Source: Cladobotryum mycophilum
Lineage: Eukaryota; Ascomycota; Sordariomycetes; Hypocreales; Hypocreaceae
Reading direction: 5' to 3'
Assembly: GCA_036429605.1 (NCBI GenBank)
Contig: JAVFKD010000015.1
Span: 705,421 to 769,420 of the forward strand
DNA: 64,000 nt
Under the pieces are notes generated by a model that was not told the DNA's origin, did not search any database, and was given only the letters and a program-made list of their open reading frames with translations. The position numbers and the translations under genes are program-made. Below are positions 22,901 through 34,232 of the stretch, in pieces (the first letter of the stretch is position 1; every line of letters begins with the position of its first letter).

Positions 22901-23299
22901 GACGATTGTGTTGGCTTCTTTGATTATGGCCAGCTGCTCTATTGACCTCGTGGAGAACTTCTCGACCTCGCGCAGCAGGTCCGTCGGCTTGTTCGAAGGA
23001 TTCGGTGGGGGATAGTCGCCATTCCGCGGAGGAGTCGAATGCGCAAGGCCGGGTGAGGTAGGTCCATTGGTGCGGAGTTCGTTGAGGCGGTAGACTCGAA
23101 GGGTTCCGCTGTTGAGTCCGACAAGAATGCGGTCACCTAGAAAGCGATTAGTGTCCGTAAATTTCCCAGGCTCCTCTACACCAATAGAGAGCCCCTCTGA
23201 TAAGAATCAAGGCATACCATAGGCGAGAATGGTCTCAATCTTTGATTTGTCCCGCTGCCGGAGCTCGATTATAGGGCGGGCCGTAAACGCGGAGAGCAT
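19952..23299 (-). CDS. vam6: Vam6/Vps39 HOPS tethering subunit, frame broken at a C5 run
   Basis: Four exons: 23299-23218, 23136-20744, 20687-20579 and 20528-19952. They give 1053 residues once one C is added to the run at 21108-21112 (G on + strand). Without it the frame shifts from IQYLQSLPP to a stop instead of continuing SEIELILEHAAW. The N-terminal citron-homology (CNH) propeller begins MLSAFTARPIIEL and continues through DRILVGLNSGTLRVYRLNEL. A helical clathrin-repeat-type region follows, with YLEHVINELDD and AEDYCNRVHRL. The C-terminus has a zinc-finger-like CVVCHKKLGG...VVHYGC. Vam6 binds Ypt7/Rab7 and tethers vacuole and late-endosome membranes in HOPS. The total coding length becomes a multiple of three only with the extra base, which supports a sequencing error rather than a pseudogene. 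Confidence 0.92.
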
Positions 23300-23824
23300 G
23301 GCGGCGGCGGCGGCCAGCTCGAAGCTGAATGGGTTATTCCGAGAGGGGGCGCATCAGTCTTTCAAAGGAAGAGATCCAATCAGTTGATTTTGGAACCTCG
23401 CGACGCAGCTTCAAGACGTGGTTGTGCGAGGTTCCATGTGCGTATGATGCCTGGGGGGATATAGGACTGGGAATTGAAGCTCCAGACCGTCAGGTGCCAG
23501 GGCCGGTACCTTACCGCAATGACCAACCCCAACGACGTCAATGTACCATTTACTTGGTGCGCATTGAAGCTCGGCACTTGGCAGTCTACACAGTGCACGG
23601 TGTGTTACGACACAGTGAACCTCAATCATTACATTGACTAAATGCTCGATCATTGATTTATATAATATTATCATGCCAATTTTTTGTTTCTAGATCGTTA
23701 GGATATGATATACATGTCTATTCAGTTTCAAGCCGTAAACAATATGGGCTTAAATGTCATGCCCGATACCTCCAATCTGATGCGTTCCATGTTCTCGCTC
23801 ATGCTAATTAATTACCCTCCACAT
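23300..23824. other. Promoter of vam6 and 3' flank of the SPX transporter gene
   Basis: About 525 bases. A GGC/GCC triplet run (23300-23313) lies immediately upstream of the vam6 start. The rest is unremarkable and has no credible coding sequence. Confidence 0.45.
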
Positions 23825-26592
23825 TTAATCTAAACCTGCAAGCTCCATGATGCCGTAACCCAACGTTAAAACAACCGCCAGCGTCATCAAGCTGCTCGGC
23901 ACACCTCGACTGATAAAGTGCTTGACTCTCAAGTACCGCTGACCTGTTGCATCTTCCTTCATAATCGCAGCTAGAACATGTTAGTAAAAAGGAAGCTCGC
24001 ATCCAGAACCTTGGGCTCAACTTACTCATATTGGGGAATCCGCTGGTAGGCAATCCCATGGCAGCACTGCACATCAAAACACCACCCATGACAAGCAGGT
24101 TGGGGTGTGGTTGTTCCATGGCCACACCGACATCGTAGACAAGAGGTAGGAAAATGAGTGCGGCGACTGTATGACTGATGAACGTCGCAATGACCAGGAT
24201 CAAAGATGAGAATACGGTCAAGACACCGTAAAGACTCATTCCTTGCACCTTTTGTGAAACAATCACCGCGAGTGTATGCAGCAAACCAGAAGACCTTACG
24301 GCCTTGCCAAGCGACAGGCCACCGGCGGCCAGGATAATGATGGTCCAAGGGAAGTTGTTAAAATCCTCTTTGGTGAGAATGCCAATGCCGAAGAATAGTA
24401 TAATTGGAATGATGGCGATAACACCCATATCTCCAAAGATGGGTTCTAATTTGTGACTCGCACACCACAGTATAATGGTGATGACCGTGACAATAGAAAC
24501 AAACCACTGCACTGTCGTGAACTTTTCCTTCAAGGCACGGATAGGAGCGATGCTTGTGCCCTTCCCGGGCTGGAAGGTCACGAGAAGGAGGAGCCAGATC
24601 AAGGAGATGGAAACTATACCAACGGGTATGACAATGAAGAACCACTGTAGCCAAGTCGGGGCGGGCTTCATGATGCCCATTGCGACAACGTTTTGAGGCG
24701 ACGCAATGGGGGAAAGCATGCCACCAATGTTTGAAGCCAAGGCAATACCAATAATGACAGCCTTGGACATGCTTGAGTCAGTAGGCAAGGTTCGCAACAT
24801 GGGCTGCAACTTAGTTAGCCGTGATCACAAAGACGCAGCGTGTAAGACTCACCTCAATAATGGAGAAACAAAGGACGGGAGCAGCCACATTGCTGATCAA
24901 CATGGATGCGAACGCGGCAACAAACATGTTTGCAATCAGCACTGTACTCGGCTGGGTGCCAGCCTTGCTTAGGATGAGTGTCGCCAGTCGCTTATCAATG
25001 GTGCACTTGGACAAAGCTGCGGCAAGAGTGAAGCCACCAAGGAGCAGCATTATGACTGGTGACCACATGGCGGCGAAAATGGCACTGGTCGCTTCTTTCG
25101 ATTCAAGACGTTTTGGATGCTTACTGCCGTTCTCCTCACAAACAACTCGCAGGACAACTGACAGGAAGGGGATGAGAAGTGAAGTCACAAACAGAGGGAT
25201 AGTCTGCAAACGGTTAGATCTTGTTACGAATCAAGATGACAAGAACTTACCTCAGTGGCCCATAGCAAACTGACAAAAACAAGGAGCGCAAGGCAGTTTT
25301 GTTGCTCCGGCTTCTTAAGAATGGGAATGTACAACAGCAGGAAGAATGTCACGATACAGGCAATGAGTGTTAAAAAGGAAGGATTTGACAGCCAGGCTGG
25401 CAAGAAGACTCTGCCCAAGGGTGTGGTGAATTGCTTGCTTGCCGGCACGATATCCTCATCGCCTTGCAGCCTTTTTGGTGCAATGCCCTGGTCCTGACCA
25501 AGAAGCGCTTGTCCAATGCGGGGAGCTTCCGCCCTACGCTCGATATTGATGAGGTCTCTCCATACGGTATTGCGCTCCCAGACGACATGCTCACGCAGAT
25601 GAGACCGCAGGTCCTTTTTGGCCAGCTCCTCGTCGCCATTCGTAACGACGTCGGCATAAGCAGACTCCATGTGTGCAATATTCTCGTCAAGGACCTGCTT
25701 GGTACTGTCCATGAAGGGGTATGCCATCTCAACGTGGGCGCGAATATAAGAGGCCCGCAGTTCTCTGTCCAAGGTTTTATCAAACTTTTTGAGAACCTTG
25801 CTGAAACCGGTCTTGTTTAACTGCACATAGGACTTTAGCTCGCAGAGCTGAACAAAGAGAGCAATGATGCGCTTCTTGAGCATGATGGCGGGCGAAAAGA
25901 GTGCCGAGCCAAACAACATGGAGTGCTCGCCGTTGTCGTCAAAGGTGGTGCTATACCTCCGAAGAGGACGACCGAATTCGGCTGAAGCAGACAGATCTGG
26001 AAGATGACTGCTCGGGATGCTAGCGAGGGTTCTCCTCCTGCCGTTTTTTGTCCTGTTGTGTTTGGTAAGGCCAGTGGTCTCATCTTCATCGCTCGCACTG
26101 TCATCGTCGTCAGAGACATGGCTCTGGAAGCTTCGGGCAAATGCACTGTGGTTGTCTGACGAGATGCCGCGCAATGTGGTTGATCCTTCGGCAGACGGGT
26201 CATTGCTCTCGCCAATGTCGTGAAGAAGCTGCTTGACCTCATCAAGCACCTCAGCCTCCTTTGCCGCATAGAAGGAACATATTTTGTCTAATTCTACTCC
26301 GAGGGACTTGCTGAAAACTTCTTCGGGTTGTTCGTTGGAGATGAGAGGACGAGATTCGGCATCGCCGGCTCGAGCTTGATGGACAGACTTTTCGAGTTGG
26401 TAGATGCTGTAAACAATGAGTTAGTCATTGGTGTTGAGATTTATAATTTGAAAAGAACCACCAAAAGAAGAGGGAAAAAGAAAGAAAAAGAGAGAAAAAA
26501 GAGACTTACAGCTTCTTGAGGTTGCTGTATGCGAGGTAATGACTGCTCCAATCTGGAACGGCATTGAACTGGATACTGTGAGAGAACTTCAT
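23825..26592 (-). CDS. SPX-domain low-affinity phosphate transporter (Pho87/90/91 type)
   Basis: Five exons: 26592-26510, 26406-25251, 25203-24853, 24803-24026 and 23970-23825, giving 837 residues with every junction in phase. The N-terminus MKFSHSIQFNAVPDWSSHYL is a textbook SPX start, and LNKTGFSKVLKKFDK (about residues 222-240) is the lysine cluster that binds inositol pyrophosphates. Between them is an acidic Ser-rich linker. The C-terminal half is an SLC13/DASS-type anion permease with many hydrophobic segments (FLTLIACIVTFFLLLYIPIL, MWSPVIMLLLGGFTLAAAL) and the ion-binding-site-like SNIGGMLSPIASPQNVVAMG and GLPTSGFPN. In yeast the SPX domain restrains transport by the Pho87/Pho90 proteins, and Pho91 is vacuolar; the sequence does not say which location applies here. 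Residues 1-28 are encoded by a separate first exon. Confidence 0.93.
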
Positions 26593-27981
26593 CTCGTCTT
26601 GCGTCTCTAACCACTCTCGTTTTTGCGCTCTCTTTTCTTGTCGTCGACGCTCTCGATCCTCAATGGCCTTGCGCGCAGCAATGTCTCGGTAATCAGAGAG
26701 TTCGTATGATTCTTGGGTGGTGTGGTGTGTATGCGAGTGTATGAGTCTATCGGTAGAAACTGGTGCATTCCCTCCTCGCTCGCCAACCGTAGTCGAGTTA
26801 TGATTGTCGTCAGCAATGTGGGCCGTGGGACCTGGACTGGGTATCGAGGAGGAGGAGGGATTCCGAAGAAGGGTTGGGGCCCGAATGGTGGTGGATTTGA
26901 AGCCTTTTTAACGTAAAGGATTGTTAAGAAGTAGCATTGTTGGCACTTGGCAGCCTTTCGCCGCCAGCCAGCCAGCCAGCCAGCCCAGAGTTTTTGCTTG
27001 CCCGCCTGCTCGCCTGTCCGCCTACCGTCCACTGACCTACACAAGCCGCAACCGAACAAGGGAACAAAGCCAAGACCTCCAGCTGTTTGTTAGTGACCTC
27101 TAATAGCTAGTAGTTTGGGAATGGCCCTGACGGGTTCGAATTTGGAGAGTTTCGGTTCCACCCTTTCCGGTGTGTGGAGGAGGTTATGCCATCAAACGCA
27201 ATCGGCGCGTCTTTACTGGCTCAGCCCTGTCAACCTTGCACTCCACCCACTGGCTGTAGTGAGTGTCGGCCCCTACTGGGTGGGAGGTAGGCACTAGAGT
27301 TGTCTCAAGGTTAGTTGCCCCACGGTTTGCATGTGACCTGCGCGTGGCAGCCCTGCGTCGTAGGTACATACACTGTAGGCGGTACTGGATGCTACTGGAT
27401 GCTACTGGATGCCAGTGTGGGATGAATGAGTCGTGGATGGATGGATGGATGGGCGGCAGACGGGATGTTACGGAGGTCACAAGCATGTCTTGCGTTAGAC
27501 CAAGGGCAATTAAAACGCCTCCTGTTTGAACCAAGTTTTGCTGTTGCTTGTCCATACCATCGATGCATAGGATTGCTGTCTTGTTCCAGACAAACAAAGT
27601 ACAGCCTTAACAATTCTCCATTCTTCAGGTGTTTCTATAGCGGCCGAACTACCTAACCCTGCCTAAGCTACCCCCGCTGACCATCCATCCATCCCCTCTA
27701 CCCCCCTGTACAGCAAAACCCACCAGCTGACAACATCCCAAGACCTCAACATTGTTCCACAGCGAATGGCATCTCCTTCTTTGAGACACAGACATCCTGT
27801 TCCTGTCTCGCCAATCGATCGCAAATGTCCTGACCCGTGGTTGAATTCTCCATCATTATTGGCTGATATCTATAGCTTTTTTCCTTCTTCCGTACTTGTA
27901 CCGACTTACATCCATGGATCCCCCTCTATTGACAGCCATACTCCCTATCCGAGAGAGTCATGGATCTTCACTCTTCAGCCT
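26593..27981. other. Promoter of the SPX transporter gene and left border of the siderophore cluster
   Basis: About 1.4 kb without a recognisable gene. CCAGCCAG and GCCTG tandem units lie at 26964-27020, GGATG units near 27437-27452 and GGATGCTACT units near 27388-27415. No ATCWGATAA motif is found here, consistent with the iron-regulated block starting to the right. Confidence 0.45.
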
Positions 27982-30900
27982 TTACGACACGAGCATCTGC
28001 TGCAGTGCGTTGACTCTGTATGATTCACTCCTTTCAACAAGCTCCTCGTGACGCCCCATGTCAACAACCTTGCCGCCTTCCACCACAAAGATAACGTCAG
28101 CTTTGCGAACTGTGTGCAGCCTATGGGTGATGGCCATGACCGTGATGCCTCTGGCGGCACGTTCCAGGCCCTCTTGCAGCGCCCTCTCGCTCTCGGCGTC
28201 GAGTGCGCTGGTACTTTCGTCAAGGAGCAATAGTCTTGGCTTGCGCACCAGTGCCCTTGCAATGGCCAGTCTCTGCCGTTGGCCCCCGGATAAGCGAGAG
28301 CCGTTGGGCCCACACTCGGTATCGTATCCGTCTGGTAGCGACATGATGGTGTCGTGAATATTGGCCAGCCGGCATGCTTCCTCAATTTCTGCATCCGTGG
28401 CCTCATGACTGGGTCTCGCGCCGAGCCCGACATTAAACTTGATTGTTCCGTCAAACAGGGCACAATCCTGTGGGACCACCGCAATATCGTTGCGGAACTC
28501 TGTCCCGTCACGAGCACAAATATCCTGCCCGTCAATTTCGACCGTTCCACCAACGGGACGATACATTCGCTGGACAAGTGACATGATTGTTGATTTGCCC
28601 GCTCCTGACGGCCCGACAAGGCCGACAAACTGTCCGGCCGGTATCGTAAACGACATGCCCTGCAGGATTTGAATATGCGGACGGGCAGGATATGCGAATG
28701 ACACGTCCTTGAATGTGATGGTAGCACCCCTATTTGATCCCAAAGTTGCTTTGCTGGTTGCATCCGCAGTTGCCTCGACGTCCTTTTCGCCGCGAGGCAA
28801 CATTGCATTCTCGTCTCCACCAAGATGCTTTGAGGAGCCAATTTCCAAAAGACTCAGGATCCTTGACGCCGCTGCCTTTGCTCTCGAAACCTCGGGAGCC
28901 AATGTAAACATCTGCCCCCAGAGCTGAGCACTCACGAGCATGGCAATGAGAATGATGAAGAACTGTGTCTGGTTGTACTCCCCCTTTGTGATGCGTGTCG
29001 AGCCCCACCAGTAGGCAAACGCATAGATTAGATTTCCCGTGCTGTTTGCAATGGCGAGCCAAAAGTTGGTGTACACGCTCGCCACCACCATTTCCCTCTG
29101 AGGAGCCTTGAGGGCTCGGCGGTAGGACTCCAGCACTTCGTGCTCTATGGACAGGGACGAGACCGTCTTGAACGAGTTGACGGCCTCGACTGTGATGCCG
29201 AGGGCGTTGGAGAAGGCACCGGCGTGCTTGCGCTCGAAGCTGGATAGGGAGCGAACTTGCATGATGCCCGAGCCGAGGAGTATCGGCACCGTGACGAGAC
29301 AGACAATGGCAATCTTCCACGCAATAATATGCGACAGGATAATGGCCACAAGAAAGTTGACGGCAATGGAAAACATGGTCCCCATGATACTCCCGCTAAA
29401 CCCGCCGACCGCCGCCGCATCCGCCGTAATGACGCTCAGAAGCGACGCCGGCGTCCGCCCGCTGGCCTGATGCCAATCCAGCCCCTGCTCGTACAGCGAC
29501 CGGAAGCTCAGCACGCGGATCCTGTACAGCAGCTTCTCGGCCACGTACCCGAAGCCGGACCAGCTCCCCGCGTAGGCGAAGAGCTCCACGACGGCGAGCA
29601 TGAAGAACATGCCGCCAAAGAACTTGCCGGCCCAGAGGATGCGGTCCGGGGGTTGCAGGGGGAGACTTTGCCGACAGTGTTGCCAAAGATGACGCCAGCG
29701 GATGAGAATGTGCCGCCGACGATGATGGCGGAGAAGATGGCGAGGAGGAAGACGAGGAGGTTGGGTCGGACCATGGGGACAAGATGTCTGAAGATTGCCC
29801 AGGTGGACTTGTCCGAGTCTAAGGGGGTGGCCGCCTCGATGAGGGTGTCGGATATAGCCTCTGGTTCGCCATCTGAACACTTCACAGAGGGCTCAACCTT
29901 TGTAGCTATCTTTTCGTCGACGACGGAGTCACCCTCTGAGAAGGTAATGTCCATGTCACCCCTTGCTGTGCTAGAGAGGGACGTGGTATCATCCTGTTCC
30001 TTGGATGCCAAATTCTGGAGACGAACCATGCCGGCGTATGAGCCGTTCAGCGCCATGAGATCCATGTGCGTGCCCTGCTCCATGATTTCACCGCCGTTCA
30101 TGACAATGATGTTATCTGCGTTCTTGATGGTAGAAAGCCGGTGAGCAATGGAGATGACGGTGCGGCCCTTGGCGATGGACTCGATGGCCGTCTGGATGCG
30201 CTGCTCGCTAGCGGAGTCCAAGGAAGCGGTGGCTTCATCCAGGATCAGAATCTTGGGGTCTTTGATCAGGGCTCGAGCAAGGGATAGTCTCTGTCTCTGC
30301 CCGCCGCTGACGAGTTTACCTGATGTACCGACCAAAGTTCCGTAGCCCCCTTCTAGCCTGTCGACAAATCCGGATGCATCAGCTAGGGAGGCAGCTCGTC
30401 GGATCATTTCGATCAATTCTGCCATATCCTGACCATGTGCCTGAGCGACAGTAGTCAAGTCCTGACCGTCTCTGACTTTGGTGGCGATGTGAGCCAATCC
30501 GGTTCCAAGGATAATGGACTGAAACTTCTGGTGCGCCTCCCATGGGGAGTTGAACAGGCCCAGTGCAATGTTTTCTAGAATCGACCGATCTAAGAGTGAC
30601 GGCTCCTGCTGAACCAAGCTCATGAAGCTTCTCAAGTTTCGCACATTCAGGTTCCTCAGGTCCTTGCCGTCAAACCTCACTGTCCCCTCTCTCGGGTCGT
30701 ATATTCTTGCTGTGAGGCCCGCAATGGTTGACTTTCCACTGCCAGATAACCCGACGATGGCTGTGTATTTGCCAGCCGGGCAGTCAAAGGAAACGTTCTT
30801 TAGAACATGCTGATCAGGTCTAGAGATGTAAGCAAAGGAGACATTGTGAAAGGAAACGGATCCCGCGGTAGACGTCGGCAGTTTATCTCCCGACTCGGTA

Positions 30901-32239
30901 GTAGAGTCGATAACCACTGGGGCTTCAATGTCTTGCCGCAACTTTTGGAACGACGCTGCAGCGCCTCCAAGAAGCGGAAGAAGGGGTGCGATGGAACCCA
31001 GAATTACACAAGCTACGTCGAGTTTTAGCACACGTAATAATCTAACAAAGTCAAAGTAAAATCTACGTACCGTCTACCAAGAGGAAGATGACGGTATAAA
31101 TCTCTCCCACCGACACGCCATCACCTCCCTTTGAAAGCGTCGCGACAATCTGCCTACTTCCCTGCCAGAACGACAGGGCATTCGCCGAGTAGGCAATAAA
31201 GTAGAGGGTTCCGGCCTGGATAGCTCCCGCGGCAGCCTTTTTGATGCCCTCCTTCTGAGCAATCATCATTCGCGAGGCGAACTTTGCCTCGAGGCGCGGG
31301 CCGGCACCAAAGGCCTGGACGACGGCAATGTTGGAGAGGGCTTCCTGGGCGACGGAAGATGCAGAGGCAATGGCATCGGACATTGCGCCGGAGAACTTTT
31401 GCGTAAATGCACTCCCCAGGCCGGCCATGAGAATGAAGGCCGGGATCAGGGAAATCAGCATGGCGGCCAGCTTCGTGTTCTTGATAAAAGCCACAATGTA
31501 CGCCGTGAGGAAGAAGGACGTGCAGGCAATGCATATCCCAACCTTTTCAGACGTCCCGGACTGCACGGCCTGGACATCGGCGTTCAGCCTAGACGACAGC
31601 TCGCCCGCCTGGCGCTTATCATAAAACGTAGCATCCTGTCGCAGCAAGGTCTGAAAGTAGCGATCCCTTATCCTGGTCTCCAGCCTCCTGCTGAAGACGC
31701 TCCAGCACACGACGTAGATGTATATGAGCACGAAGCTGGCGATGCCAATGTACGTGAGCTCCAGGACCTTGTCGTTGACGGCGGACTGGATGCGCGAGGC
31801 GGTTTGCGGGCTGGGGGCTTCAGAGGAGCACGACGCGGCGTTGAGGTCGTCGACGAGCTGGCCAAAGAGGATTCCCATGAGCGGGAAGGGGACGCCCGCG
31901 GCAGCGGCAGAGACTGTGCCGACGAGGAGGAGGGAGATGTCGAGCCATGTCGGGTTGGCGTAGACGAGTAGTTGGAAGTAGCTGAAGAGTTGGCCGCCGA
32001 ACTGATGATGAATGGCACATGTAAGCTTTGTGTGTTATTCATGATTTGGGACATTGGGTGTTTTTTCTTTCTTCTTTTTCTTCCTTTTCTTTCCCAATTG
32101 AGGTGTTGGAGGGTTTTGGAGTGAGACGAACTCTGCTGTTACTCTGCTCTGTTGCCTTGGGAGGAGCTGCGGTACTGCCCTGCTGAGAAGCTATCTCGGT
32201 AGCTTCATCCGAAGAGGTGATTGCATCCTGAGCAGCCAT
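27982..32239 (-). CDS. ABCB-type full ABC transporter of the siderophore cluster, frame broken at a C5 run
   Basis: A TMD-NBD-TMD-NBD exporter of about 1350 residues. NBD1 has Walker A GLSGSGKST, signature LVSGGQRQR and Walker B ILILDEAT. NBD2 has GPSGAGKST, RLSGGQRQR and LLLLDEST. The first membrane domain starts near PTWLDISLLLVGTVSAAAAG. Exons 31071 back to 32001 and 31012 back to 27982 are firm (intron 31013-31070). The second needs one extra C at 29648-29652 (G on + strand), turning GKVSPCNPRT into GKVSPCNPPDRILWAGKFF. The N-terminus is less certain: ATG 32239 with a 130-nt intron 32002-32131 using a rare GTTCGT donor fits the phase, giving 1356 residues. NBD1 carries a long insertion before its signature. 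Related ABC genes (for example SitT of Aspergillus) sit in SidD clusters; export of siderophore or precursor is inferred. Confidence 0.85.
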
Positions 32240-33197
32240 TGCTTTTCGAGAAATGTATTTTTGTCTTTCTCTTTCTCTTTCTCTTTTATGGCATGCTTGA
32301 TATCACGCTCATGGCTTGCTGTTTTGTAACAAAAGAACAATGAAGCAAGATGAATTCAGACCTCGTTCTCGTGGGGGGTGGGAACAAGACGAATAGATTC
32401 AAAGGAGGACAAGACATAAGATACCAGGCCAAAGAAAATGATTCAAACATCTCCGGCAAGTGTATCTTCGACCCGCAAAAGGTAAATTCAAGCCTATGCC
32501 TAAACCACGGCTTTCCTTCTTCGACCCAACTCCCCCCCAAATTCACCATTTTACCATCAAGAGCAAGGGGGGACTAGTCTCTCTACTCTGCCTCTTCTCT
32601 CTTCTCCATACGGCCTTGCTGCTTTTACCCATATATTGCTCTAGACTCTCCACAATGACGAGCCAAGACCGAGCGAGGGTGATGAGCAAACAAAAGAACT
32701 CTCCGATATTATTATTTTTTTTCCCACAGCAAAAAAATCTCAACAAAGAAACTAATGTTTTTGGCCAAAAAAGAGACTTGCAGCTTTTGGCACTCCTCCT
32801 TCCAAGGTAGACTGCTCCACAAACGAATGATGCAAGAAATGTAACCAGGGGGTTTCTTGAGCCCAAAGGTACGTGGGTAGGTAGTTGGTAGGCAGCGTAA
32901 GTAAGTGTAAATGTGTAAGTGTTTGTACATTGAAACCCCTGCGGGATGTTTTTTTTGCTTGTTTCTTGCATGGTGAAATGCACACGCCCCCCTTTCTTCC
33001 CTCTCCCTCTGGGGGTTTGTTTGTACCGTGACTTGAGGTTGTACAGGTACACACTCTTCTACGGTTGGCCGAGGTCTAGGAAAAGGGGGGGCGTGTGTGT
33101 GTGTGTGCCTGTTGAAAGCATCCACTGACAGCCTCCCCCGAAGCCGGGGCTTGGCAAAAGAAGTGGATACCGCGTCACCAACTCCACTTTTCCTCGG

Positions 33198-33206
33198 ATC
33201 AGATAA
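33198..33206 (+). promoter_or_regulatory. ATCAGATAA, iron-GATA factor (SreA-type) site
   Basis: This is an exact match to ATCWGATAA, the extended GATA motif recognised by fungal iron regulators (Urbs1, SreA, Sre). It lies 959 bases upstream of the ABC start and 1026 bases upstream of the oxidoreductase start, so it could control both. Binding would repress under iron excess; this is inference from the motif. Confidence 0.6.
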
Positions 33207-33607
33207 TTTCTCTCGGCAAAACAAAAAGAAGAGGAAGAAAAAATTCATCTCGACATGGAAACTTGACTAAACTTGGCGAGCATCATTCATTCATGCCTTG
33301 AGGGGCAAATGAACTGAAAACTGCTCACCCAGGGGCCCTTGTCAAGTTCTTGAACCCCCCCCTTCCTTTCTCCCCCTTCTCTTCCTCTCCAACCCCTCAA
33401 TCGCTTAATTACATTGAACAGGCTTTTTTGGGTCACTTTTCATAGCGGAAAAGGACGGGATGGATTCGGTTCGTATAGCCTTCGATTTCCGAGATGATGT
33501 CCCCCCGGAAGATCAGGCCACGCACACACACACACACACACACACAAACAGTGGGGCAAACGAAGAGAGAGAAAGAGAGAGAAAAGAGTCCCCGGCCTAG
33601 AGAGCGG

Positions 33608-33616
33608 ATCTGATAA
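33608..33616 (+). promoter_or_regulatory. ATCTGATAA, iron-GATA factor (SreA-type) site
   Basis: The second exact ATCWGATAA in the same divergent region, 616 bases upstream of the oxidoreductase start. The pairing of two sites about 400 bases apart makes chance less likely. Confidence 0.6.
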
Positions 33617-34232
33617 CGTTATTGGAATTGGATCCTTTCGGTTTAGCTTGTTGTGCTGCATCATCCCCAACAACGGGTGTGTGCTGTTCTTGTCGTCAAC
33701 ACCCCCTACAAGTCGGGCGGCCGCTTCATCAATGTCACTCCTCATAGTCTGTATCCATTGCTCATCTTTGTTTCATCCCATCGGGGGGGGGAGAGTAGAT
33801 TTCTTTACCTCCAGTACATACGTTATTATCTTATTAGTATCTACTTACTTACCTGGTAGTGAGTGCATTTGGATGGGTCGTATTATAAAGTACAAGCGGT
33901 AGTAATAGCAGATGTGGTGCATTAGTCTAGCCTAACTAAAACCTGAACCCACCACCACCACCACCATCACCACGGATCCAAAGTTCCATCGCCCAAATAG
34001 TTCCCCCTCACTATTTTCCCCATCTCTCTTCAAACTTCTTGTCCAGGCCCTTTCTTGATCATACCCTGTCTCTTTTTCCCGTTTGACAACCCATCTCCCT
34101 CTCCGTCTTAAAACAAATCCTCAATTCGCCTTCCAGGTAAAAAAGGGTGGAATTTCGCTGTCTTAGACATACATGGTAAATTTTTTCTCACGCTTCACAT
34201 ATTTTTAACGCATACGCAAAAGAGAAAAAGCC

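Larger units (their letters stand above)
32240..34232. other. Divergent promoter region, ABC transporter / FAD oxidoreductase
   Basis: A 1993-base head-to-head intergenic region. It contains two exact ATCWGATAA motifs (listed separately), a CA microsatellite at 33523-33546 and a CACCAC run near 33950-33970. Open frames within it are short and low-complexity, and I see no gene. Confidence 0.6.

Noticed and set aside
33846..33860. ACTTACCTGG resembling the 5' end of U1 snRNA
   Set aside because: The downstream U1 stem-loops and Sm site are absent. TACCTGG-like strings are common in these intergenic regions.
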